NCBI GenBank assembly: GCA_949317995.1
Contig: OX439044.1
Coordinates: 19,368,641-19,432,640, forward strand
From: Acholoe squamosa
Lineage: Eukaryota; Annelida; Polychaeta; Phyllodocida; Polynoidae
DNA length: 64,000 bases
Direction: 5' to 3'
Shown: positions 39,901-52,700 of the stretch, one piece after another
Numbering within the stretch: position 1 is the stretch's first letter
Layout of the letters: the number at the start of each line of letters is the position of its first letter
Notes under the pieces: generated by a model
Told to the model about the DNA's origin: nothing
The model's input: only the letters and a program-made list of their open reading frames with translations
Database searches by the model: none
Program-made: the position numbers and the translations under genes

Positions 39901-42900
39901 TAGAATAGATCTGTGGTAAACCATGTAGGGCATGGATTGTGTGATGTGTGCATATTTCCAGAAGCAAATGATCCAAGATAACGTTTTGAATGCACGGCTT
40001 GTTTAAGTATCAGAGGAAGTCTCAAAGTTTTCTGGGGTTTTCTTCATATTATATCCAAGAGTGAGGAATGATCTCATCAAATGTTCACAGAGTAGGATAG
40101 TTTAGTGAATATGTTCTTTATAAAAGGTATATTTAGGAACAGAGACACAGAAAATAGATGGCCTTGATTGGCAAGAGGTGAGATATGAAGGTAGAGTAAG
40201 GTTTAGAGTTGACAGTTGATAGGTCACATGTCTACACAGGTATACACTAACTTAACTACCTGGTTTGTCTCCTATATATCGGCAGCTAAGGGTTAAATCC
40301 TAACAAAGAAATAACCTGTTGATTGATGTGGTAAAGGAAGAGTAAAGGTTGATACACACGAGAAAATGTAGTCACAATGTTTTATTGTATTATGGAAATG
40401 TTCTGCACATCCTTGCCTTCCTTAGTAAAGATATGGCAGGACAATTCAAGTTTGTTTTTGTTGTTTTTTTCTGTGCTGTCACTTCTTTAATGTAGTGATC
40501 ATATTCTGTGAAGGTAGCCTTTTGACTGCCTTAGGATGGGATCATCACCTTCTTGGAATGGTTGACAAGTATGAAAGGACCAAAATCTAGGCAAGTAATG
40601 CAGATGTCGTCCCATTTGACACATGGCGAAGAACACATAGCTCTTCAAAGCCTCGAGCTAAATGTCGGGGGGGGGGGCTAAATGTCTGTGGACCTGAGCA
40701 GAGATGATAAAGCAATCCCAACCGTGTGTCCTCCCATATAATCATGGCTAAAGCCATCTATGGAAATGTGACCATGCATTTCAGCCTGCCAACATCTCAA
40801 TTGCTTGTATGAAGATTTTCCTTCCAAGTGGCTAAACATAGATGAATAGAAGCATTTAACTGAAATACTGATCTACTTCTTGTAAAGACTGACCTCTACC
40901 AAACCAGGTACATGGGGTCAACCCTGCCCAAGCCTACAATACTATGAATATGACATATTGTTTAGTGTAGACAGTGGGGATCAGCACCTGCCTGGTGTGT
41001 GTTTGTGTGTGTGAGTGGGGGGGGGGGGGGGTTGGTATTACACCTGAATGTTGATCTTGGCTCACACTTTGCCATACAGAAGAAAGAAGAATGGGCGATA
41101 AAGGAAATTGTATGTATGAAAAGATCTGTGTTAGTTAGGGGGAGTGTTGTGACACATAAAGGGGGAAACCATTGAATGCAATACACCATTTATAGCCTAT
41201 TATTTGTAGAAATATCTCAATATCTGTGTCAGTGACCAGGCTTTGCTGAGCTGGACATGGCCAAATCCCTTACCTTTGAGTGAATTCGTATGTATAAAGG
41301 GGCACAATGTTATAAAGGCATTTTGAGTACGTGTGGGAATTACACCTGCACTATTTACCAGTAAAGGGGAAATGACTACACAGCTTTGTCTTGGGAAAGT
41401 GTGTATGAAGAGCAAGGCTTTTGTGGCATGTCCAATGAATAGTAGCAGGACCATATGACTATTTTAACAATCAATGTCGTACATGTATCCTCAAACCAAC
41501 CCATTAAACGAAGATAACGGGACTAGCATATTGCTAGTACTGAGAAAATCAGCTAGGTGGCTCATGTAGTCGGGGGCTAGATCAGCATTTGGCCTCTTTG
41601 CACAGTTTACTTTGGTGGATTATATTTGATTGACTATCTGCATCAACATTCTGAAATGTATACCTATAGATAGCAAATACCTGAAACTTTAACAAGATAA
41701 GGTTAATATACAGGATTATTTCTTTAAATACAAAAGAAATCAAACTTTAAAGTTTTGTAAGAGAGCACATAAAATCCAGGCTGAGTAACACCAAGCCATT
41801 GTCTCCCTATCAGGCTAATCCCCTCCCTTCACACCTACTACAATGGACAGGTACTTAGGGTGATTAAGATAGAGGCCAAGGTCAGCTTATCACCTTTATC
41901 ATTCTTATCAATCAGCATTGTTCAGACGTGTGAACAGGGGCTGATAAGAAATTTACCCAGAATGCACTGCTCTGGAGTCGGGGGGGGGGGGCTACCCATA
42001 ATGCAAAGCAAGATGGCGGCCTCAATGACCTGATATGCTAATGCCCTATAGCAGGGGGGTGGGGGAGGGCGTTAAGAGGTGGATCTGGCCAGTTCAATTC
42101 AAGGTTGGCCACTAACTGGCCGATAAAATAATTATAATGAATCTAGCCAGTATATCTGGGGTGGGACAGGATGTGGCTATAAGATTTATCTATTTCCTAC
42201 CTCAATTTTAATCCTACTTTAAAAGGTGAGTAGGATATCATCTCACCTATCATCACACATATGATTCCAATTACGAGGCTAAACATGATCTTATTTTTTC
42301 ACATTTTTTTTCAGCTTCAGCAGCATCGGCTACAGAAGGTAAAAAGCTGGGGTGTTCAGGTGGGAGATGTTATGTCCACCATACAGAGATGGTCACCTGG
42401 GAGCAGGCGCGCGCCCTCTGCCGGGAGGACGGGCAGGGACGGCTGGCCGTCCTCCCGGACCGGAACACGCAGATCGCTGTCTCTGACGTTATCAAGTATA
42501 GCCGGATATACATCAGTATCTGGATCGGCGCGCGCAACACCGGAAGCTCATGGACATGGGCAGATGGACGACCATTCTATGGTGAGCATGCAATAATCAT
42601 AATGTTTGGTTCTACAGGCACCCCGTTTGTCTGTCCTATTATCCATGTACTTCTTTGTTCGGAACATTCTTCAATGCAAATTAAAGTAAATTTCATAATG
42701 ACGATCCAAGTCACAGAGAAGCCCTGGGTGCCCCCCCTACCTCCCCCCCCCCCTGATTTTAACAAATGGTGACCCACGTCCTACGTACTTTGATGGTCCC
42801 CCCAACGAAAGGATTACACTGTGTTTTGCATTGTTACCTGCATTTAAAACAACAGATTTTAGGCTATAGGCCTGGGTTCTTTTGGGTCTGAAAAATGCTT

Positions 42901-45900
42901 TTAACCTAGGTCTATAAGTCTGAAGGATTTATCCGTCGATTTACTTTTCACAATTCTCTCCCCTTATAGCTAGGATCTTTTAGATATAGATAATGACCTA
43001 AATCGTGGTCTTTTCAGGCGACGAGGTGGATTACTACGACGACCCATCAGCCCGCTGTGGCTACCTGTACACGGGCTTCAGAGCCCGGATAGCGGCGGCG
43101 ACATGTGACACCGAGAAAAAGTATCTCTGCTCCACCATAGATGGTAGGTTTTTAACCCTTTATGGACCTCTTAGAGTTAGTGCCTTATAAATAGCAGTAT
43201 CTCCATGTGTTTCATGATGCATGAATGCAGCAACCCTGCATCGTGAGTTCATCCACCACGGCTGCATTCATGCATCATGCCGACTCTATCTACCAAAGTA
43301 CATAATGCACTAATTAAATTCCACGGTCTACATTGCTGTTTGGATGTGTATGCATACAGTGGGTGACTATGTTGTAGGCTATCTAATAATAGTCCAGGTA
43401 AATTACCTGTAGTTACAAAGCTTTCCCACACATTCTACTGATACCTTGACCTCACTCATACGTAAACCTGGGACCTTGGCGAATGGCAGTCTTCCAAGTG
43501 TATGTTTCCTAATTTACATGTATACAAATATCTAAAGATATGGGGAAGACTTTAATATTTTGGACCTCAATTTTTCCTAAAAGCTTAGAGTCCTGGATGC
43601 ACCACATCAAGTAGATTTGACCATGTGTTACAAAAGGAATTACATACGTGTCATAGATATTCATATTGAGATGAGGTCTACTGTATTGCATGTATCACCT
43701 ATGTATGGGTCTATTGCATTTAGGTCCATGCTGAAAATTCAATGTATGCTGCATGCCCATTATGACAACAAAAATGATATCGTCTGTGCACAAACATTGG
43801 GTAAAAATAGGATAGGCTAGTATAACATTCTGTCACCATATCAATATCTGTTTGTAGGCGATAGCAATTTTTCATGCCTGATATATTGAGGGTCGGGTTG
43901 GCCTTTTCGTCTAGACGTCAGGATAACCCTTGTTATCCTGCCATGACGTTGACATGACATGAATAACGTCACTCAGGTGTGACCTCCATATGGTTTGACA
44001 TTGACCTCCTTCCTCTGACCTCTTGCCTAATTCTACGATGACCTCCATTTGTCCAATGCCTTTCGCTAGTTTCTGACAGGCCAGAAGTAACGTGAGAACA
44101 TGGTGCTGTTAATCGTCGGGAACCAGCAAAGTAAAAGCAACTAGCGTTCCTGTGACCTGGCGTCTGGTTGACCTCAAGCTCAGCGTCTATGTGACCTTTA
44201 TACGAAAAATGGCCTTGTCTCACACACAATTACTCCTGACATGATGTACAGTAGCACAAAGGTGGCCTGGTTTGGTGTTCGTGCCATGTTAACTATTAGA
44301 AATGTACGGTATTAGCGGCCCCAACGTGGTTCATGTTTAGCATAGGTCAGACATGGCAGGGGAAGTCACAATAGAGAGATCCATGTAACTAAGAAATTGT
44401 TTGTAGGGAATGCTTGGTTGGCCTGGGGTCTGTTGGAGCATAGTAGTCCTGAAGTTTTATTCCATTTTGAGTAACGTACAGCAACTAAAAATATGGAGAG
44501 GGGTGTTTTGACATGAAGATAATATGCACTGAAGCTGAACAAGATATACATCTATATGATATATAAGCATGGACAGTTGTCTCTCATAAGTATTCCCTTA
44601 AATATAGACAAATCCAATATATTTCTACCTTCTACACAGCTAGCTCTTATGTTATAATCTGAAATGTACCAGAGATATATCCCGTGAATCAATTAAATAT
44701 AGATTATTTAATCAAAGAAATTCCTGAATACTCCTATCCCTGGAATAGAATATCAAGGGCATTTTGCTGTTTCCATGTCGATAGTACTAAAGTGGACCTA
44801 TTTTGATTTATACCACACTTGGGTGGAAAGACAATGGAAAAGCACAGGTAATATATTGCGTATAGCTGCTGTAAGTTGATGCGGTCCACTGAGCACACAC
44901 ACCCTCCCCCATTCCCCAGCTTGTGAATGGTTTTGAGTGGGTCACAAGTGTGGCATAAGTGAGATAAACACCTCATTGGGCAGTGTAGCCAGTATATAGA
45001 CAACAGGCTGTATGACAGCCTGTTGTCTATATAGTGAATACAGTGACCAAACTCGGTGTTTATCTACCACTTATTTATAATCTTGCTGGTACATCGCCTT
45101 GTGTATTGACCTCACATGCTGACTCAAGTCCCTTCAGTGCTACTGATAGCACTGCTTACAAGCCACCAACTCAGCATCAGGACAAGAGAATTGAACATTG
45201 CCCAAAATCGATATTTGACCATTTCTTTTATTCCCATAGGGAAAGTGCCTGCTCGTGGGGCGCGGCCCAGGACGTGGTACCAATCTAACCACGACTGTGC
45301 GGCCCGTCAGAAGGTGCTTCCCATGCTGAACCAGGAGGAGATGCAGAAACTGTCAGATCGCCTTGTACCGGACTATGGCCACGACGAGTACTGGGTCGGC
45401 CTCTGCCGCCAGGGATGGGTCTGGGAGGACCTAGGTGAGTGGATCCTTGACAATGTTGTAATGATGTCGGGGCAGTTTAGGTATGCGGATGTTCATCCCG
45501 AAGGGGATTCAGTCAGTGCAGCTTAGTTCACTGGTATGAGGCATTTGGAGCTTCTGTTTTTTAGTTGTATTTTTTTGCGTGTCCTTTTTTTCATGGAATG
45601 CACTTCCGGTTAGAAATGGATGCAGACACAAAGAAGGTTTTTTTTTCTATTGGGAAGTGAGATATGCTGATCGAGTGAATCCTGTTGTTACAAGCCTTGT
45701 TTGCATCTATTGGATGTTTGTTATTTGGCACAAATAACCTGCTGGTAGATTGGATAATATTATACGTTTTAAGCAGTTAGAATAGTCCATTGTAAAGCAG
45801 GCCCCTATCATTCCCCATTCACAGGTGAACAAAAATACAAGTTTTACTACAGATGAAAACAAGTACCATACTGGTTGGACTTTATATTACTCACAGAGAT

Positions 45901-48900
45901 GCCACTCACTGGTCGACAAAAACCAGTTTATGCTTTTGGACAATTTTCCGAGAAAATTAACATAATTCAATACTGGAGTCTCTACCCCCAAACCAAGAAT
46001 TCCTGATAAACGAGGAAAAGTGGCATCTGTGTACTTTGCCTTTCATTTCACGTTCCTGACTTGCCTCTTGTGGGTTGACCATGGGGCGTTGGCATGTATT
46101 TAATTTGGCAAAAGGTGAGTCCATGTGTCAAGTTTCCAAAAATCAGGTTCATCAAATCTTGAGAAATTTGGCCATGGCTGTATCAATTACCAGATATGAT
46201 CACATCCATAATCATATCAGACACCTCAACCACCACCTCATGTCTGTAACCCCACTGGGAATCACAGGGGTTCATGACCTTTGATACCTGCAAAATGTCC
46301 TCCAGACACAGGTCACGGTCATGTGGTTGACCTAATAAGAAGGTCATCGAGAATTCCCCAGAATTCCTCACATAGGTTACGAATTTCTGTACGTTACAAC
46401 ACTGTGGGTGTTTAACATTTTACCACCTGTCTTGAGTCATAACTTCCCCCATCATGGTTCTTTTGGGTGAGATGATTATTACAGCCATGAGGGTTCTGCA
46501 TGGGCTTTCGGCTACCTGTAGTTTAACCTTTTGACCCCTGAGGAATGAGTCACGTGACTTGTGCCTCCCTGGTGTGTCGATATGCTGGTGCCACCTATAC
46601 AAAAAATAGCAGGAAGTGGATGAACATCTAAACGTCAGTATTTTATGGGCCTTGATAAAGAGATGTAGTTACTTGCTTTATAAAGAACCTGCTATTGACC
46701 TGAGAATCAATGTACATTATAGCATAGACCTACATCTCTTTGGAAAATGGGTAACATTGCTAACATTGTAGTCCCTTATTCTGTATTTAACCTCCTGTCG
46801 ACGTCTTTGGTGCCACACCGAGAACACTCCTCTCTGTGAGCACGCTCCCTTATCAAGTAGGGTAGGGGTGGAGAAAGGTGTTCCCTGCTTGTGTTGGAGA
46901 GGGTGATAAGGGTGATAAGGGTTCAGCTTAGTGGCAGATGAAGGGGGCTAGTGCCATATATCAGGTCTCATGTCTGACCGTGTTGTCGGGGGCTGAGATA
47001 AACATTCACTGGATCCTGTAAATAAACAATCCCTTGGGGATCTCTTTTAAAATGCCTTTGGGTCTATAATATCACATGGATGGAATATTTTAACAAAATC
47101 TTTTCTCTCTTCATTATAACTTCAGGAAAATTGAAGTGTTAAGGTTTAAAGATAATAGGAAATGATTGGGGAATAATCTATCCCCATTATTAAAACCAAA
47201 GCTTAATCATACACAATGGACTAAAATCCACTATCACATGTATTTATTTACATTTTACATTTTCTAACAGGTGCAGATGTGACGTTCACAAACTTTAATG
47301 GCCAGACGCCATACTGCACAGAGAATAAGTGTATGTCTGTAAACTACAGAGGGCAATGGTTTAATGAGGACTGCTACAGTAGGAGAGGATTCCTATGTGA
47401 AATACGTAAGTTGTCATGTCATTGCGGGTATGTCCTTTGTCGACAAGTCTAACTGCATTAAAGGGCACATATATTGTTGCTTTCAAGATCTAGCCATCTA
47501 TGGTAGATCTAGCGTCTGAGCATTGTGGGGAGCAAATCCACCATTTTCCCAGGAAAAGAAATAACGAGGGTGTCTCTGAAACTTCAATAGCTGTAACAGG
47601 TGTTGTGAATTCTGTAAATTATATTACAGTGTACATTGCAATGTAATACACATGTATACACCCTGGGTTAGGAAACCCAAGTTATAGTAGTAGAGCAATG
47701 GGGTTGTCTCTGCACTCATTGTTAAACAAGCCTGCTGTGATCTATGAATGTCCCTATAGTAATACATGTAGTATGGCTGTTGAGTAGCTCATTATTCAGA
47801 CCTATATACTACTTATGGTGTAGCCTATAGTGTACCGGTGGACCAAACAATAATAGCTCACTTGAGCTGCTCACACCAGTCTACTCACACCAGCAATAAC
47901 CTGTACACTCTCACGATACCAGGAGTAATTACTATCATGTAGAATTATTTCCTTTCTGTTGTACCCTGTGTTCCCCTGCCAAACAGGGTAAATTGATCAT
48001 GGTACATATTATAGTTATATACATAAGTACATAGCATATATGTATAGAGGAATGGGTAGGCGCTAGGATGTTTATTTCTGTTATATATACCCCATGTAGG
48101 TCAAATTTGGATAAAATGCAAAGTATAGACCTCTGACTTAACAGTATTAAATGGCTAGATAAGCCAAAGCATATTGCCATTTATCTCCTAGCATGTAAGG
48201 GATATTACTGATACATGTAACTAACACTTTGACTGATAAGTATGGCTAATCAGGTCAGTAAATGTATCCCCTCATATCCTTTTATATGTTCAGTTGAGCA
48301 AATGATTAAATTCGTTTAGTATATATGAGAATGGGTACGACACAGCATTGGAAAGTTACATTGCATTTTTCTTTTTAATTTCAGCTGACACAGGAGTTCC
48401 CCCTGTTATACCCTCAGAGCCAACTCTCCCTCCACGTACCCCCTCTCCCCCTACCCGCCCTCCTCCCATCCGTCCTGTCACGCCCTCCCCAACGCCATAC
48501 GTCCCCCCACCGGAAGTCGTGACGCCTCATCCTTTAGATGACAAGAAAACTACGTCAACGACGTTAGAGCCACATCCAGCACATGCGCAGGACGAAAATG
48601 ATGACGAACACAGCCATAGTGAGTTCAACTTCAAAATGTCTCTAACACTGTCAAACTCTTTTTCTCCGTATGATGTATGGGAATTATCAAAACTTTGTCA
48701 AATGTAAATTACGAATGTATAATTATTCTAAAGATACCACTTACTGCCTGACTTTAACCAGGAAAAGTTAAATGTTTTACACCTTTTCCCAGGAAATGAC
48801 TAAAATCTAGAAAACTTAAATCTCCAAAAACAAGGATGTCCTAGTAAACCAGGAAAAGTAGCATCTCAGAAAGATCCACCAAATGGCTTAGAAGTATGCT

Positions 48901-49340
48901 TGAAATAAAGATCCAGGTCAAAGATTCTTTTTTTAAAAATATGATCTATTCTAAATACTTGTAATAATCCAATGAACAGCTAAGACGTCACGTTTGAAGT
49001 CCCGTTTTAAGAAGGCTTATAGTATACACTACCATGGGTTTATCAAAATGAAATTATTTAGTTTTACTTTCCCAATCAAAGTCAATCTTACACCTAAAGC
49101 AGTTTGCATACACCCAGGGTCATCCTTTTAAGTGATATAGATTATATAGGTGAAACAGGCAGCCATATGATACGGTTTCACCTTGGAAGGTGGGGTGTGA
49201 CCTACCTACCATTTTGGTGGCCGTAGGTGGCCAATCATCCTCAGTATCAATATCAGCTATATCTCAGTAGGGGTCAGCTGACACTGAAATTTTGACACCC
49301 ATAGAGTAAACCCATAAATGAATAGTGAATATGTTTCTTT

Positions 49341-49411
<71 letters not shown>

Positions 49412-49697
49412 TAATCTCCCGCGTATAAGGCGCAGCCCGCGTATAAGGCGCACCTAGAGTTTGAAAATATTGCCAAAAAATCAAAAATTCATATCTTTTG
49501 TTCTACTGAATGGATTTTAAAAATTCAAAAAACTATGTGTACCTAGAGTCCCCCAGACCCCTCTGGCCCACATTATGTCCTATTAGGACTTAGGGGAAGT
49601 GTAATATATCAAAAGAAAGGTCTTGGTATCCCCCTTGTGTATTTGGGGATAACTAAAACCCCTCGTATAAGACGCGCCTTATACAAGGGAGATTACG

Positions 49698-49756
<59 letters not shown>

Positions 49757-52700
49757 TACTAACTCAGTACTAGTTTCTAATATACATGACTTGAATATTA
49801 CAGGAAGCTAGCTTGTTATATTAATATGGTGCTAAAATGCCTTTATTCTTTGTTTGTGTTATACCAGAATTGTCCGGGCGTGAGTTTTCCAAAATCAAAT
49901 TATACAAGGGGGTGTATATTTTAGAAGTCACACATTCCATTGGATAGGATAAATGCATGAGGCACTGTCCCTGCATCATATCTATTAATATTGGTGCAAA
50001 GAATACAAATCAAAAGGTTATGCTTTGTAAGCTGTGATTACAAGGCTATGGATCAGACACCAGATACTGCCTTTACTAAAGTCAGAGGCTTAGCTACCTT
50101 CAACTAATATCACAGTGGTATCCAAGTCAAACCATCATGATCTTATGCTTTATATCTATAGTTATTCTATAGGGTTGGCTGAACTATTAAGTTAATACTT
50201 GATAGTTCAACAAAGAGCACTGGCACTACATGTAGGAAATATATGTGTTTTTAACCATACTACCAGGTTTTGCTTCCTCTCTTTTATGCATTCAGTACTA
50301 ACTTGCATAAAGTAATTATCACTGCCAAAATGTTCTTATTTTAATGCACGTTAGTACTTTTGGTTCTCTAGCATGATAGCATTAATGTAATTAGATATTT
50401 CTTTTTGTTTGACTTCTTGATTTCCATGACTATGTCCGTAAACATCTTAAACACGCTAGGTTGATTTCTTTCTTCAGAACTGAAATTCCACCTCTTGTGC
50501 CATGGCTCGTGTACGTGGTAGCCCTGCACACATACAATGACACACGTAGTGGTTCTTTGTAGACCTCCTGTCAAAATACATGACCCATACTTATTCGCTT
50601 AGTCAGCTGTAGTTGTGTGCTATCGTGCATTGCACTATTGTCCTAAATAATCATCTCTCCTTTCCTCGTGATCAAGTTGAAACATTTTAGTCAACTGTTC
50701 CCAATAAAATTCACCGCAGGATGCATGTGAATAGCACAGTAGAGAAAATATTACAAGACTAAGGAGTGATGGTTAAAGGATGTATGATAATGCGGATAAA
50801 AAGAAAGGGATGACTCTGTACAACGATGTGAGCAGCTCATGGGCACCATGAGCTACTCATACCCAGATGGAAGAACCACATGTCTATCTATATGGATCCA
50901 ATCATACACGACCCCCAGCCCCCTTATGACTGTATTCCAAATGACAGACAATGGTTCCCATTTTGGACTGGCCCTTATGGCCCCAAGAGTCAACCATGCC
51001 ATCCGTGGGATATAAGGGACCTTGTGTCAATGTTGTGAAAATCTATACCATTCTCTATATATGTATGTTTTGACCTTCTCCGATATTAAGAATTTATATT
51101 TGGTGCATGTGAGGGCCTATATGGCTAGATTAAGGTTTTAGTTCATTTTATCAAGAAAGTCTGATATCAAAATGCTGTCTTTGTGTCATTACTATACATT
51201 GTACGATAGTATAACACAACATACCAATACATTGTATTATTTAGAAATACATGCACATTGCATTCATTCAGAGGGTGAGGTCTAAACTCCTAGTGGATTA
51301 CTGATGTGCTAGTCCATTTGCCATAATTGATAGTAATTTTGTCAATCCATCCCTTGTAACAATTGCCCCCTCTGTACTTGTAGCTGTGCTGATTGGAGTT
51401 ATCGTCGGTCTGGGGGTCGTCATTACTGCCCTCATTGTGCTACTGGTTCTACTCGTCCTCAGAAAACGGTAAGTCATGTCATTCTCCCTCCCTTCTTTAG
51501 CCCTTAAGGGGAGCTAAAATATATCAATTGATCAATATTCATTCCATCATGTAAGGTCTGTTTCAAACAAGGTATTTGGAAATACAAAATACGAAAGTGA
51601 TGTGTTCTCTCGAGCCTCAAGTCTCTCAAATAGCCACTTATTCTCACTTAGTTGTATTGTGTTGGAGGTCTTTTCTACTAATATTTTGGCACCCCTTTAT
51701 CCTTTTGACCGACATCTTTTTGAGTAGTATGACACGCGCAGGAACAGGTGCTCTGAGATAGCACCATGTTCCCCTGCTGGGCTTGACAAGAGGCTGGTGT
51801 TGCCCCCTATAGGGTTCTCCACGCACTACTGCTCTGCAAAAGATGCTCCCCCCACCAGTCTGTCTGTATGCCTCTCACTCTCAGTACGTGGCTGGATCTC
51901 CCACCGTCAGTAATAATGCACACATAATGGCCTTTATACCCCATACGGTACCTGACCCAACCTAAGGGAGTGGTCATTATTTATCAACCGGGGGGTGGTG
52001 GGTTTCCGCGCGGACACTCGAAATCCCCTCCCCCCTCCACGGCAATCAAAACTTTTTGCGCCCCCACATCGGAGGCGTGGAGAATTTTCGCGCCCCTCTT
52101 TGAGCTATAGTAGCACACAGGCATTTTTGCTCAAAATTTTGTTAGCCCCCCTCGGGAGGGGTATGAAATTTTTACGCCTCCCCCCTTCAAACCCACCACT
52201 CCCTGTTGATAAATAACTCTCTAACCCACCTTTCCATACTGACACCCAGTGTTGGACGCCTCAGCTCTGTGGTCACTGGGGTCAGCATGGGTTATTGTAG
52301 GGGTCACCAAAGGTCATTGTCAATGTCATGGTCTACTGGGGCCATAGCAGAGAACCGGTTTGGTTTCATGAGATTACAGTACCCAGATGTCTAAGGCTAC
52401 ATAAAGAACCTTATCTGTACCCTTCAGGAAATATTACGAAAGCCCATCTCTTCAAAGCTTGTACTATTACGTACACGACGATGAACTGTATGAAGTATAT
52501 TCTAGGTTCAACTTCAGATTAGACGGAGCACTGATAAGAACCATGTACAGAAAATGAGAATGGGGAGAGTCCAGATACATGTACACGCCCCTTCACGTAT
52601 AAAAGCCACATATTCATGGTAGTGTTTTCCATGCAGGGCACCCAACTTGCAGGTGTGGTAGTGATTAGTGCTGGGTATACAAACTCTGAAATACATTCCT

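Larger units (their letters stand above)
6765..42314 (+). other. receptor intron 1 (about 35.5 kb)
   Basis: GT-AG intron between two phase-1 ends. It contains foldback elements (7649-7878, 14696-14953), small MITEs (10761-10916, 12915-13074), a pogo-like element with a nested element (21843-23302), microsatellites (24870-24931, 25219-25442) and an antisense Gypsy retrotransposon (29743-39868). Long stretches (7879-10760, 15000-21800, 25450-29700, 39873-42300) are AT-rich, with short frames that have no family resemblance and no paired splice signals I could support. Small conserved elements cannot be judged without comparison. Confidence 0.7.
43144..45239 (+). other. receptor intron 3
   Basis: GTAGGT...CCCATAG, 2096 bp, phase 1. 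Holds two perfect hairpins (43213-43279 and 44994-45032) and a cluster of seven TGACCT motifs (43980-44197). No coding sequence seen. Confidence 0.8.
48619..51383 (+). other. receptor intron 6
   Basis: GTGAGT...TACTTGTAG, 2765 bp, phase 1. Contains a small MITE (48732-48866) and a pogo-type MITE set in a (TA)n tract (49345-49752). No coding sequence seen. Confidence 0.8.

Noticed and set aside
49257..49484. Frames encoding Ile-Tyr repeats
   Set aside because: Translation of (TA)n.
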